Assembly: GCA_025699075.1 (NCBI GenBank)
Contig: JAILWG010000004.1
Coordinates: 108,396-172,395, forward strand
Reading direction: 5' to 3'
Origin: Candidatus Nitrosopumilus sp.
GTDB taxonomy: Archaea > Thermoproteota > Nitrososphaeria > Nitrososphaerales > Nitrosopumilaceae
Length of the DNA stretch: 64,000 bases
Part shown: positions 6,751 through 15,238 of the stretch, in pieces
How the letters are laid out: every line of letters starts with the position of its first letter
Numbering within the stretch: position 1 is the stretch's first letter
Made by a program: the position numbers and the translations under genes
Notes under the pieces: model-generated
What the model saw: only the letters and a program-made list of their open reading frames with translations
What the model was told of the DNA's origin: nothing
Database searches by the model: none

Positions 6751-9700
6751 TTGCCAAAAAATGAATCCTTAAAGAAAATCCTTGTACTGGGAAGCGGTGC
6801 AATCAAAATCGGTGAAGCTGGAGAATTTGATTATTCTGGAAGTCAATGTCTAAAGGCAATTCATGAAGACGGCATAAACAGTGTTTTGATAAATCCAAAT
6901 ATTGCTACCATTCAGACCGATACAAGATTTGCTGATCAAGTGTATCTACTTCCTGTAAATGCGGAATATGTTGAATCAATTATTGAAAAAGAAAGGCCTG
7001 ATGGGATTATGCTGGCATATGGGGGACAAACTGCTCTGAATTGTGGAGTTAATCTAGATGAGGCTGGCATTCTCAAAAAATATGGCGTAAATGTGCTTGG
7101 GACTCAGATTCCTGGGATTCAGAAAACCGAAGATAGGCAGCTTTTCAAAGATTCTATGAAGGAATGCAATGTACCTGTACTCAAAAGTAAGACAGTAAAT
7201 AATTTTGAAGATGCTAAAAAAGCCGCCGAAGAACTATCCTACCCTGTAATCATTCGAGTGGCGTATACTTTGGGAGGTCGAGGTGGTGGTGTAGCTTACA
7301 ATGAAATTGAATTACATGAAATCGTAGAGCGTGGCCTCAAAGCTAGTCTTGTCAAGCAGGTTCTAGTTGAAGAATACATTGGTCACTGGAAGCAAATTGA
7401 ATATGAGGTGATGCAAGACTATGAGGGAAATAATGTAATTGTTTGTAATATGGAAAATGTTCTTTCAATGAAAGCACATACTGGTGATAACATTGTGGTT
7501 GCACCATCACAAACAATTGATAATCATGAATATCATATGTTACGTTCTGCAGCATTACGTGCAACAAAACACGTTGGAATTGTGGGCGAATGCAATATCC
7601 AATACGCACTTGCACCCGATTCTGATAGATATGTTGCAATTGAAATTAATCCTAGACTTTCCCGTTCATCTGCATTAGCAAGTAAAGCAACAGGATATCC
7701 TCTGGCATACATGTCTGCAAAAATTGGTTTGGGTTACCATTTATCTGAATTAGTCAACAGAATCACCAAAAGCACAACAGCTTGCTTTGAGCCTTCTCTT
7801 GATTATATTGTATGTAAACATCCTAGATGGGACTTTGACAAATTTGAATTAGTCAATAGGCGACTTGGACCTACCATGAAATCTGTTGGTGAGGTTATGG
7901 CAGTTGGCAGAACCTTTGAAGAATCATTCCAAAAAGCAATTCGAATGTTGGATATTGGAAATGATGGATTAGTTCTGAATCGTACAAATGGCCAAAAATA
8001 TACTGAAGAAGATATTGAATACAAATTATCTCATCATGATGATCACATTCTTTATCATGTTGCAATTGCGTTGAAGATGGGAATTTCAGTCGAACGAATT
8101 TACAAACTATCTACTGTTGATCCCTGGTTTATAGAAAAAATAAAAAATATTGTAAATATTGAAGAAAAACTCAAAAAATCAGAACTTGATGAATCTCTAC
8201 TTTGGGATGCTAAAAAATTTGGATTTTCTGATAAACAAATAGCTCGTGCCAAAGACATCACTCCTGATGAAATACGTGGTTTGAGAAAGAAATTCGGCGT
8301 AATTCCTTCTGTCAAACAGATTGATACGCTGGCTGCTGAATGGCCTGCAGTAACTAACTACCTGTATCTGACATATGGCGGGCATTCTGATGATATTGTG
8401 GTTCCAAAAGATCAGCAAGGAATCATAGTACTTGGAGCCGGCCCCTATAGAATTGGCAGTAGTGTTGAATTTGATTGGGGTACTGTTAACATGGTTTGGG
8501 GTCTTCAAGAGAATGGAGAGAAGAATGTTTCAGTAGTTAATTGTAATCCTGAAACAGTTTCAACTGATTATGATATTTGCACACGATTGTATTTTGAAGA
8601 ACTAACTCAAGAAAGAATTCTGGATATTGTAGAATTTGAAAATCCTAAAGGGATAATCACATGCGTTGGTGGACAAACTGCTAATAACTTAACTCTAGGC
8701 CTTGCACAACACGGTGTGAATATTTTAGGTACAAGAGCACAAGATGTTGATAGAGCAGAAGACCGTTCCAAGTTTAGTGCAGAGCTTGACAAACTACACA
8801 TTCAACAGCCATTATGGCAAGCCTTTTCCAATCTTAATGAAGCAAGATCTTTTGCTCAGGAAGTTGAATTTCCTGTAATCGTTAGACCTTCGTATGTTTT
8901 ATCAGGTGCTGCAATGAAAGTCGTTTGGTCTCAAGAAGAATTAAAAACATATGTCAAAGAAGCAACTGATGTATCTCCTGATCATCCTGTTGTGATTTCG
9001 AAATTTATGTTAAATTCACTTGAAGTAGATGTAGATGGAGTTAGTAATGGTAAAGAAGTTGTAATTGGTGCAATTGTTGAACACATTGATAGTGCAGGTG
9101 TTCATTCTGGGGATGCTATGATGGTAATTCCGCCATGGCGTTTAAGCAATAAAATTATTGAAACCATAAATGAATATACAAAAAAGATTGCTCTGACATT
9201 TAATATCAAAGGACCATTTAATCTGCAATTTTTGGTTCATGATGACCACGTCTATGTAATAGAGCTAAACATACGCGCCTCTCGTTCAATGCCGTTTGTT
9301 TCAAAATTGGTAAAAACTAACCTTATTTCTCTTGCCGCCAAAGCCATTTTAGACAAACCCCTGCCTAAAATCCCTGAAAATAAATGGCAAAAAATCACAA
9401 ATTATGGAATCAAAGTTCCACAATTCTCATTCATGCAATTAGAAGGTGCAGATATTGCGTTAGGTGTTGAAATGCAATCTACTGGAGAGGCAGCATGCTT
9501 TGGAACTAGTTTCTATGATGCGTTGTCCAAAGGGTTGACGTCTGTTGGGTATAATTTGCCCGATAAGGGCTCTGCATTAGTGACTGTGGGTGGTGCTCAA
9601 AATAAAGAAAAACTACTTCCAACAATTGCAAAATTAAAACAATTGGGATTCAAAATCTTGGCAACTGAACATACTGCTGAATTTTTTGAAGAAAAAATTG

Positions 9701-9993
9701 GCGAAGTGGAGATTGTCCACAAGATTTCAGAACCTGAAAGAAAACCCAACATTTCGGATTTGTTGTATGAAAGAAAAATCGATTTTATCATAAACATTCC
9801 AAGTACATCTACATTGGAAAAATATGTTGGAATGCTTGATGATGAATACCAAATAAGAAGAAAGTCTCTTGAATTAGGAATTCCAGTACTTACTACTATG
9901 GAACTTGCTGATTCTTTTGTCAAAACACTAGAATGGTTAAGGAATAACGAAACAACAAAAGATCCTATTGAGCCTTATGACAAGTATGAGTGA
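6751..9993 (+). CDS. carB: Carbamoyl-phosphate synthase large subunit
   Basis: 1080 residues, the full CarB length, from TTG at 6751 (MPKNESLKKILVLGSGAIKIG). It has two homologous halves, each with a carbamate/bicarbonate kinase-type ATP-grasp domain; the second half begins at IIVLGAGPYRIGSSVEFDWG. The middle oligomerisation domain and a C-terminal MGS-like allosteric domain (about 945-1060, starting GSALVTVGGAQNKEKL) are present. The N-terminal EAGEFDYSGSQ and INPNIATIQT strings recall the eukaryotic CAD-type enzyme more than the E. coli form. It makes carbamoyl phosphate for pyrimidines and arginine, using CarA-derived ammonia. It is co-transcribed with carA. Confidence 0.97.
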   Translation: MPKNESLKKILVLGSGAIKIGEAGEFDYSGSQCLKAIHEDGINSVLINPNIATIQTDTRFADQVYLLPVNAEYVESIIEKERPDGIMLAYGGQTALNCGVNLDEAGILKKYGVNVLGTQIPGIQKTEDRQLFKDSMKECNVPVLKSKTVNNFEDAKKAAEELSYPVIIRVAYTLGGRGGGVAYNEIELHEIVERGLKASLVKQVLVEEYIGHWKQIEYEVMQDYEGNNVIVCNMENVLSMKAHTGDNIVVAPSQTIDNHEYHMLRSAALRATKHVGIVGECNIQYALAPDSDRYVAIEINPRLSRSSALASKATGYPLAYMSAKIGLGYHLSELVNRITKSTTACFEPSLDYIVCKHPRWDFDKFELVNRRLGPTMKSVGEVMAVGRTFEESFQKAIRMLDIGNDGLVLNRTNGQKYTEEDIEYKLSHHDDHILYHVAIALKMGISVERIYKLSTVDPWFIEKIKNIVNIEEKLKKSELDESLLWDAKKFGFSDKQIARAKDITPDEIRGLRKKFGVIPSVKQIDTLAAEWPAVTNYLYLTYGGHSDDIVVPKDQQGIIVLGAGPYRIGSSVEFDWGTVNMVWGLQENGEKNVSVVNCNPETVSTDYDICTRLYFEELTQERILDIVEFENPKGIITCVGGQTANNLTLGLAQHGVNILGTRAQDVDRAEDRSKFSAELDKLHIQQPLWQAFSNLNEARSFAQEVEFPVIVRPSYVLSGAAMKVVWSQEELKTYVKEATDVSPDHPVVISKFMLNSLEVDVDGVSNGKEVVIGAIVEHIDSAGVHSGDAMMVIPPWRLSNKIIETINEYTKKIALTFNIKGPFNLQFLVHDDHVYVIELNIRASRSMPFVSKLVKTNLISLAAKAILDKPLPKIPENKWQKITNYGIKVPQFSFMQLEGADIALGVEMQSTGEAACFGTSFYDALSKGLTSVGYNLPDKGSALVTVGGAQNKEKLLPTIAKLKQLGFKILATEHTAEFFEEKIGEVEIVHKISEPERKPNISDLLYERKIDFIINIPSTSTLEKYVGMLDDEYQIRRKSLELGIPVLTTMELADSFVKTLEWLRNNETTKDPIEPYDKYE

Positions 9994-10031
9994 TTATAAA
10001 AAACATAAACGCAAGTATTCTATAAAACAAT

Positions 10032-10484
10032 ATGGCCAAAAAATTCTCTGATGATGAGCTTGATGAAGTTTTAAGTAAAATTGAAAAATTTGATTCAGAT
10101 GGAATTCGCTTTGTTCATTTAAAAAATAATGTGAAAAAGAATTTTGTTAAAATAAAAATTGCTGAATTTAAACTCAAAGATATCTTGGTATTTTTAGATG
10201 AGAATGCATTGGTGCAAAGAATTCCGTTTGATGATAAACCTGGATTTCATGATCTTACTCTCTATCGAATTTCTGAAAAGGGTCGAGACTTACTTGCAAA
10301 ATTTACTCGTGAACCAAATGAAAATTGGAGCAAAAACAGCTACTCATCTAATGTTTCATGTCAAAACTGTGGCTATTCTTATGAAGTTCGTGTTGGATAT
10401 TCTGAAACTGTCAAAACTTGGGCCAAATTACAACGATGTCCCAACTGTGCAATGAAGGGAACATTGGAAACAAAAATTGTTTGA
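10032..10484 (+). CDS. Winged-helix plus zinc-ribbon protein, unknown
   Basis: 150 residues. The N-terminal two thirds looks like a small helical or winged domain ending in LTLYRISEKGRDLLAKF. The C-terminus is a zinc ribbon with CQNC (110-113) and CPNC (136-139). The architecture suggests a nucleic-acid-binding regulator; the family is not recognised. It lies shortly after carB in the same direction and ends directly against the convergent phosphoesterase gene. Confidence 0.75.
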   Translation: MAKKFSDDELDEVLSKIEKFDSDGIRFVHLKNNVKKNFVKIKIAEFKLKDILVFLDENALVQRIPFDDKPGFHDLTLYRISEKGRDLLAKFTREPNENWSKNSYSSNVSCQNCGYSYEVRVGYSETVKTWAKLQRCPNCAMKGTLETKIV

Positions 10485-11237
10485 TCAAATCACCTGACTG
10501 ATATTTGATTCATTTCCAATAATTGTACCATCTAGTGTGATGATTCTTGCTTTGGAAATTTCTTTAATTTTATTGATGATTGGCGAGATGGATTTTTTGT
10601 ATTGTTTTCTATGGGTTGCGTAAAAATATTTGTTAAATGACGGTATTATTGTGATTTCAATCTCACCTGCTTTATTTGGAAAAATATTTTCTTTTTCTGT
10701 TTTGATTGAAACCCATACTCTTTGACCATTAATTATGGAATCTTCTTGAAAAAATACTGGATGTAGATGACCCATGATGATTTTATTTACATGAGAAAAA
10801 TTTTCTGAAGGCATGGTGTGTCCATGTGTTAACAAAACATTTTCTTCCACCATTCCAGTAGAACTGATCATTGAAATGTTGTCTGGAACTAGTTTCTGTA
10901 TGTTGGCATCATGGTTTCCTGGAATTAATATGACATCACACTTTTCTTTAATTTTTTTAAAAAATAATGGAACTTCATCCCATTCGTTTCTTGATATATT
11001 TTTAATACTGGATTTAATATCTCCTAACAAAATTACAGAGTCTGGTTTTTCTAAATCAATTATTTCAGATAACTCTTGAATTGATTCATTGATTGTTGAA
11101 TTTTTCCCTATGAAAATCTCATTTGAGGACATGCTGTTTTCAAATCCAATATGGATGTCTGTGACTATGAGATTCTTTTTTTTACCTTCTAAAATTAGAG
11201 CTGGTTTTGATGGAACTATTCTTGTTTGTAGCATCAA
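10485..11237 (-). CDS. Calcineurin-like metallophosphoesterase
   Basis: 250 residues with the complete metallophosphoesterase motif set in order: DIHIGFE (metal site, near residue 27), GDIKS, GNHD, THGH and GHLHP. It matches the archaeal ICC-like/predicted DNA repair exonuclease-type phosphoesterase group rather than the Mre11 nuclease proper, since no capping domain is present. Substrate unknown; a nucleotide or nucleic-acid phosphodiester is likely by family. It is divergent from the SWIM-domain gene and convergent with the zinc-ribbon gene. Confidence 0.85.
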   Translation of the reverse strand: MMLQTRIVPSKPALILEGKKKNLIVTDIHIGFENSMSSNEIFIGKNSTINESIQELSEIIDLEKPDSVILLGDIKSSIKNISRNEWDEVPLFFKKIKEKCDVILIPGNHDANIQKLVPDNISMISSTGMVEENVLLTHGHTMPSENFSHVNKIIMGHLHPVFFQEDSIINGQRVWVSIKTEKENIFPNKAGEIEITIIPSFNKYFYATHRKQYKKSISPIINKIKEISKARIITLDGTIIGNESNISQVI

Positions 11238-11268
11238 AGTTATACTGTGGATATCTGATTAAACCCTT

Positions 11269-11571
11269 GTGAACAAAGAGGTAGATAGAGTTCAATCAAT
11301 TGTTTCTGAAAAACGTGTTAAATTACATATTTTTGAACCAAGTCAGCGAAAAATTTGGACTGTTGTTGGAAAAGGTGATGAACATTGGATTGATCCTGAC
11401 GCTAACTATTGCTCTTGTCAAGGATTTTATTTTGGTAAATTAAACAAGAAAACAACCTGCTATCATCTTGAGTCTGCACAACTAGCTAGAAACCAAAACC
11501 AAGTTGAAAAGATTGTTTTTTCTGATGATGAATTTCCCGATTTTCTTTTAGGATTAATTTCTGATTTGTAA
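11269..11571 (+). CDS. SWIM zinc-finger protein
   Basis: 100 residues from a GTG start. The core is a SWIM domain: Cys48-x-Cys50, then Cys64-x-His66 (YCSCQGFYFG ... TTCYHLESA), preceded by the typical beta strand HIFEPSQRKIWTVVGKG. Small SWIM proteins bind DNA or partner proteins; eukaryotic SWS1 acts with Rad51 paralogues in recombination, and archaeal homologues of SWS1 are known. The acidic tail (FSDDEFPDF) is notable. It faces the phosphoesterase gene across 31 bases, so the two may share a promoter region. Confidence 0.8.
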   Translation: MNKEVDRVQSIVSEKRVKLHIFEPSQRKIWTVVGKGDEHWIDPDANYCSCQGFYFGKLNKKTTCYHLESAQLARNQNQVEKIVFSDDEFPDFLLGLISDL

Positions 11572-11619
11572 GAACTAATTATTCGAACTTATTAATAACA
11601 AGAAATTCTTTATAGAATC

Positions 11620-11871
11620 ATGGATGAAGACCAACAAAATTTAGAAATAGAAAAAATTGCAAATCTAATGGTTCACGATGATATTTCCCCTGATGAACAA
11701 GACGTTGCAAAATTAGAGAAATATAAAAATCAGATCAAAGAGGATTGTAAAATTGATGATGAACAAGCTCTGAAAATGGTTTATGAAACATTACTTTATA
11801 GAAAACTAAAAAATTCTGATTCAAGCGATGTTTTAGAAAAAGGTAATGAGTTTGGAGCTGGATTCAGCTAA
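11620..11871 (+). CDS. Small acidic helical protein, unknown
   Basis: 83 residues (MDEDQQNLEIEKIANLMV...), strongly charged and predicted helical, with no cysteine and no membrane segment. It follows the SWIM gene by 48 bases in the same orientation and ends 2 bases before a convergent gene. Not recognised. Confidence 0.65.
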   Translation: MDEDQQNLEIEKIANLMVHDDISPDEQDVAKLEKYKNQIKEDCKIDDEQALKMVYETLLYRKLKNSDSSDVLEKGNEFGAGFS

Positions 11872-11873
11872 AT

Positions 11874-12173
11874 CTATTCTAATGGAATAGAATCAACATC
11901 GTCTTTTGAAACTCCTTTCCATAAACCAATCATTCCTTCAGGTTCCACATTTTCAACTTTGGTGATCTGTTGAATTTTTACGTGATCTGGGTTTGGAGGC
12001 ATCCATAACATTGCCATATATTCTCCAACCTCTCCGACTTTAGTTGGTAAGGCCATGGTGATTTTGTCTGCTGCAAATCCTTTTGCAACTAGTGCATTTG
12101 TCGCTTTTTCTTTAAGATCCATTCTTCCATGCAGGAACAAATAGACATCTTTTTGAGTATCAATTTCTGCCAT
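11874..12173 (-). CDS. Conserved-looking 99-residue protein, unknown
   Basis: A small globular alpha/beta protein. It starts MAEIDTQKDVYLFLHGRMD, has an Ala-rich helix (KEKATNALVAKGFAADKI) and a Pro-rich turn (MLWMPPNPDHVKI). No signal peptide, zinc site or known catalytic motif. It is divergent from the ATP synthase F-subunit gene with an 87-base gap. Function unknown. Confidence 0.7.
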   Translation of the reverse strand: MAEIDTQKDVYLFLHGRMDLKEKATNALVAKGFAADKITMALPTKVGEVGEYMAMLWMPPNPDHVKIQQITKVENVEPEGMIGLWKGVSKDDVDSIPLE

Positions 12174-12260
12174 GAATTTACTAATTTTTTAAACTAAATC
12201 AACCTTCCTGATCTAATTTCTCCAAAAAGGGTTAAATTAGAACAGAGAAAATTCTCAACT

Positions 12261-12554
12261 GTGAAAATCTTTACTGTTGGCAGTAAATCCTTTGTTACAA
12301 GTTTCCAATTAGCTGGAATTCCTGGGAAAATTTCTGAAAATCCTCAAAAAGCATTAGAAGAAATCAAGACATTAACTGATGATTCTGATGTTGGTCTAGT
12401 TTTAGTTAGTGATGATATTACAGAATCTATTAATGATGAGTTGACTGCTTTACGCGCAGAAAAATCTACTTTGGTGTTTGCATTGCCTGCAACTGGAAGT
12501 GAAAAAACTGAAGTTGATTACAGAGTAATGCTAAAGAAAATTCTCGGCGTATAA
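12261..12554 (+). CDS. atpF: A-type ATP synthase subunit F
   Basis: 97 residues from GTG at 12261. The Rossmann-like subunit F fold is clear: KIFTVGSKSFVTSFQLAGI at the N-terminus, the central GLVLVSDDITESIND strand-turn-helix and VFALPATGSE towards the end. Subunit F is part of the central stalk of archaeal A/V-type ATPase and regulates rotation. The other subunits are not in this window, so the gene is detached from any main atp operon. The next gene starts 32 bases on. Confidence 0.85.
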   Translation: MKIFTVGSKSFVTSFQLAGIPGKISENPQKALEEIKTLTDDSDVGLVLVSDDITESINDELTALRAEKSTLVFALPATGSEKTEVDYRVMLKKILGV

Positions 12555-12586
12555 TCTACTTATGATCAAATACGTGATGTTCTGCC

Positions 12587-13615
12587 ATGAAAACTGCATC
12601 TGTTAAAGAACCATCTGTAATCTCTGTAAATGAAACAGACAAACCTCTGTTAACATCGGGTGATATTTTGGTACAAATGCAAGCTTGTGGAATTTGTGGT
12701 TCTGATTTGGAAAAAGTTTTTGGACAATATGGCCAACCATCTATGCGTTTAGGACATGAACCCTCTGGCATAGTGTTGGAAGTAGGATCTGATGTAACTG
12801 AATTTAAAAAGGGTGATAGGGTTTTCACTCATCACCATGTTCCTTGCTATGATTGTCATTTTTGTAATCATGGCAATGAAACAATGTGTCAAAAATATTA
12901 TGAAACAAATCTCTCTCCTTGTGGTTTATCTGAAGAATATGTTGTACCAGCGTGGAATGTCTCTCATGGCGGTGTACTAAAAATTTCTGATTCTCTTAGC
13001 TATGAAGAGGCTGCAATGATTGAACCCTTGGCCTGTTGTGTTAGGGCTTGGACTAAATTTTCTTATCGTGAAGGTGATTCAACAGCTATTTTTGGAGTGG
13101 GTCCTACTGGAATGATGCATGTAATGCTTGCAAATGCTAAAAAATTCTCAAAAATTTTCTGTTTTGATGTAAATGATTTCCGATTAAATTTTGCTAAAAA
13201 ATTCAACATTACTGAATCTATATCTTCAATGGATGAAAATCGAAAACAAAAGATTTTGGATAATACTGATGGAAGAGGTGTAGATGTAGCAATTGTTGCT
13301 ACAAGTAGTCTCAAGGCATTAGATGATGCAATAGATATTGTTCGTAAAGGAGGTACTGTAATGATGTTTGGAGTTCCATCCAAGGGCGCAAAGATGGATT
13401 TGGATATGAGTAAAATTTATTCAAAAGAGATCACTCTGGTGACAAGTTATGCTGCATCTGATTCAGACACTGCAGAAGCCTTGAGTTTAATTGAATCTTC
13501 TCAGATTGATGTTAAACAATTAATCACTCATACCTATACTATTTCTGATTCTCAAAAAGCATTTGATCATGCACGTACAGGTGAAAATGCAATGAAAATA
13601 ATTATTACAAAATGA
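12587..13615 (+). CDS. Zinc-dependent alcohol/polyol dehydrogenase (MDR family)
   Basis: 342 residues. Catalytic zinc ligands are seen in CGICGSD and GHEPSG, and the structural zinc loop has four cysteines (CYDCHFCNHGNETMC). The Rossmann site is FGVGPTGMMHV. The C-terminal portion is typical of medium-chain dehydrogenases of the threonine/sorbitol dehydrogenase type. Substrate not determinable. It lies 45 bases before an LsrF-like aldolase, so the two may act on a common sugar-derived metabolite; this is inference. Confidence 0.9.
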   Translation: MKTASVKEPSVISVNETDKPLLTSGDILVQMQACGICGSDLEKVFGQYGQPSMRLGHEPSGIVLEVGSDVTEFKKGDRVFTHHHVPCYDCHFCNHGNETMCQKYYETNLSPCGLSEEYVVPAWNVSHGGVLKISDSLSYEEAAMIEPLACCVRAWTKFSYREGDSTAIFGVGPTGMMHVMLANAKKFSKIFCFDVNDFRLNFAKKFNITESISSMDENRKQKILDNTDGRGVDVAIVATSSLKALDDAIDIVRKGGTVMMFGVPSKGAKMDLDMSKIYSKEITLVTSYAASDSDTAEALSLIESSQIDVKQLITHTYTISDSQKAFDHARTGENAMKIIITK

Positions 13616-13660
13616 GAAAGGCTTAAGAAGGGATTTTCATTCCTTCAAAATCGAAGAAAT

Positions 13661-14632
13661 ATGGATTGGGGATTAAAAAATAGAATTTCTAGTATTATCA
13701 AACCGCAAAATAATCGAGCATTGATGTTAGCAGTAGATCATGGGTATTTTCTAGGTCCTACTGAAAAACTTGAAAATCCAAAAAAAGTCATTGCTCCACT
13801 TTTGAAACATTGTGATTCATTAATGCTTACAAGAGGTGTTCAAAGAACCTCCGTTCCTGCTACTACAGACACTCCTATGGTATTGAGAGTTTCAGGAGGT
13901 TCTAGTATTATTGGTGATGATTTGTCTCAAGAAGACATTACTGTATCTGTTGAAGATGCAATTAGACTCAATGCTAGCGCACTTGCAATGTCTATTTTTG
14001 TTGGTTCAAAATATGAATACCAAACAATCGTAAATCTTGGAAAATTAGTTAACGAGGCAGAAAAATATGGATTGCCTGTATTGGCAGTTACTGCAGTTGG
14101 AAAAGAACTAGGTAAAGATGCTAGATATCTTTCCTTGGCATGTCGTATTGCTGCTGAACAAGGAGCACATATTGTTAAAACATACTATTGTGATAATTTT
14201 GAAAAAGTAGTTCAATCATGCCCTGTTCCAATTATTGTTGCAGGAGGAAAGAAAATTCCTGAACGTGACGCTTTACAACTAACCTACAATGCAATCAAAG
14301 GTGGTGCAGTAGGTGTTGATATGGGCAGAAATATCTGGCAATCTGAACATCCAGTTTCTATGATCAGAGCAGTACGTGCAATTGTTCATGGAAATCTAAA
14401 TGTTGACCAGGCATTCAAACTATATCAAAAATTAGTTAGTGAGGAACCAAAAAAGAAATCAAATAATAAAAATAAATCCAAGAACAAACCAAACAACCCT
14501 AATCAAAAGAAATCAAACAAACCAAACAACCCTAATCAAAAGAAATCAAACAAACCAAACAACCCTAATCAAAAGAAATCAAACAAACCAAACAACCCTA
14601 ATCAAAACAAACCCAATCTCTCTAAAAAATAA
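13661..14632 (+). CDS. LsrF-like class I aldolase/thiolase with repeat tail
   Basis: Residues 1-265 match the DeoC/FbaB/LsrF class I aldolase family closely: MDWGLKNRISSI, MLAVDHGYFLGPT, the Schiff-base region IVKTYY, IVAGGKKIPERDAL and GVDMGRNIWQSEHP. E. coli LsrF is the thiolase for phospho-AI-2 breakdown; archaeal relatives include ADH synthase of the alternative shikimate entry and FBP aldolase. LsrF is the best match by motif, but the physiological substrate is open. Residues about 266-323 are a Lys/Asn/Pro low-complexity tail made of an 11-residue repeat, absent from ordinary family members. Confidence 0.85.
   Translation: MDWGLKNRISSIIKPQNNRALMLAVDHGYFLGPTEKLENPKKVIAPLLKHCDSLMLTRGVQRTSVPATTDTPMVLRVSGGSSIIGDDLSQEDITVSVEDAIRLNASALAMSIFVGSKYEYQTIVNLGKLVNEAEKYGLPVLAVTAVGKELGKDARYLSLACRIAAEQGAHIVKTYYCDNFEKVVQSCPVPIIVAGGKKIPERDALQLTYNAIKGGAVGVDMGRNIWQSEHPVSMIRAVRAIVHGNLNVDQAFKLYQKLVSEEPKKKSNNKNKSKNKPNNPNQKKSNKPNNPNQKKSNKPNNPNQKKSNKPNNPNQNKPNLSKK
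14483..14605 (+). repeat. 33-base coding minisatellite, about 3.7 copies
   Basis: Units 14483-14515, 14516-14548 and 14549-14581 are identical as read, and a fourth partial unit is 14582-14605. Each encodes NKPNNPNQKKS in frame with the aldolase. There are no spacers, so it is not CRISPR. Identity at the nucleotide level implies recent expansion. Confidence 0.95.
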
Positions 14633-14634
14633 TC

Positions 14635-15036
14635 TTAGTTAATTTTTGATAGATGTATGTGTGCAATTTTCCATGTTGGTTGCTTTACTAGTACAAATGT
14701 TGCACGTCCATTAATTATCATATGTTCTCCTGTGTATGCTTTAGTATCTACAAGCATTCCTTTTTGAATTAATTCTAAAGCAACTACTGCAGCACTTTCA
14801 AATATGCTGATTTTTGGATTTTTAATTTCATAAGAATAATCTGAGATGCTGACAAATTTTAATTCCTCCAGTTCAATTGTATTTTGATAATCTTTAAGAT
14901 CATATGGTGGCAAATCACTAAAACTTGAAAATTTTGGATCATTGAGGTGAATGTCTCTAAGTGTTTCTAGATCTTTTGTAATTCCAGCTTGAAATAGTGT
15001 TTCTATCACTTTGATGATTTCTTCATTATCACTCAA
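14635..15036 (-). CDS. NTF2-like (SnoaL/DUF4440-type) protein
   Basis: 133 residues with an NTF2-like cone-fold pattern: N-terminal helix (EEIIKVIETLFQAGITKDLETLRDI), DPKFSSFSD, then strands ending in FVLVKQPTWKIAHIHLS, a typical DUF4440/SnoaL C-terminal strand pair with W-K-I-x-H. These proteins bind small hydrophobic ligands or act as isomerases or accessory subunits. Convergent with the aldolase, 2 bases apart. No partner is obvious. Confidence 0.75.
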   Translation of the reverse strand: MSDNEEIIKVIETLFQAGITKDLETLRDIHLNDPKFSSFSDLPPYDLKDYQNTIELEELKFVSISDYSYEIKNPKISIFESAAVVALELIQKGMLVDTKAYTGEHMIINGRATFVLVKQPTWKIAHIHLSKIN

Positions 15037-15204
15037 AACAGTCCATTTCGAATGTAGAAAATATCTGTTTAAGTCTTCTGTACATCAAGTCAAATCCTGA
15101 TTATTTTTCAGAGAATCTTTATTAATTATCAATTGATTATTTTTTTGATTTCAATGTACACAAAATTAACTACAAAATTTAGCAGTTTTCATGTTGCTGT
15201 TCTT

Positions 15205-15212
15205 CTATAATG
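15205..15212 (+). promoter_or_regulatory. TATA box of the ilv-leu operon
   Basis: CTATAATG at 15205-15212 is centred about 30 bases before the ilvB ATG at 15239. This fits a leaderless or nearly leaderless transcript and supports that start over the in-frame ATG at 15254. Confidence 0.5.
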
Positions 15213-15238
15213 TGCCTGAAATTTACTAGATTAAAATT

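Noticed and set aside
14483..14605. CRISPR array
   Set aside because: The 33-base units are directly abutting and identical with no spacers, and they are in frame with a protein.
14439..14642. 67-residue alternative frame through the aldolase repeat
   Set aside because: The long frame carries a complete aldolase and the repeat period is a multiple of three, so any frame stays open; the alternative has no independent support.
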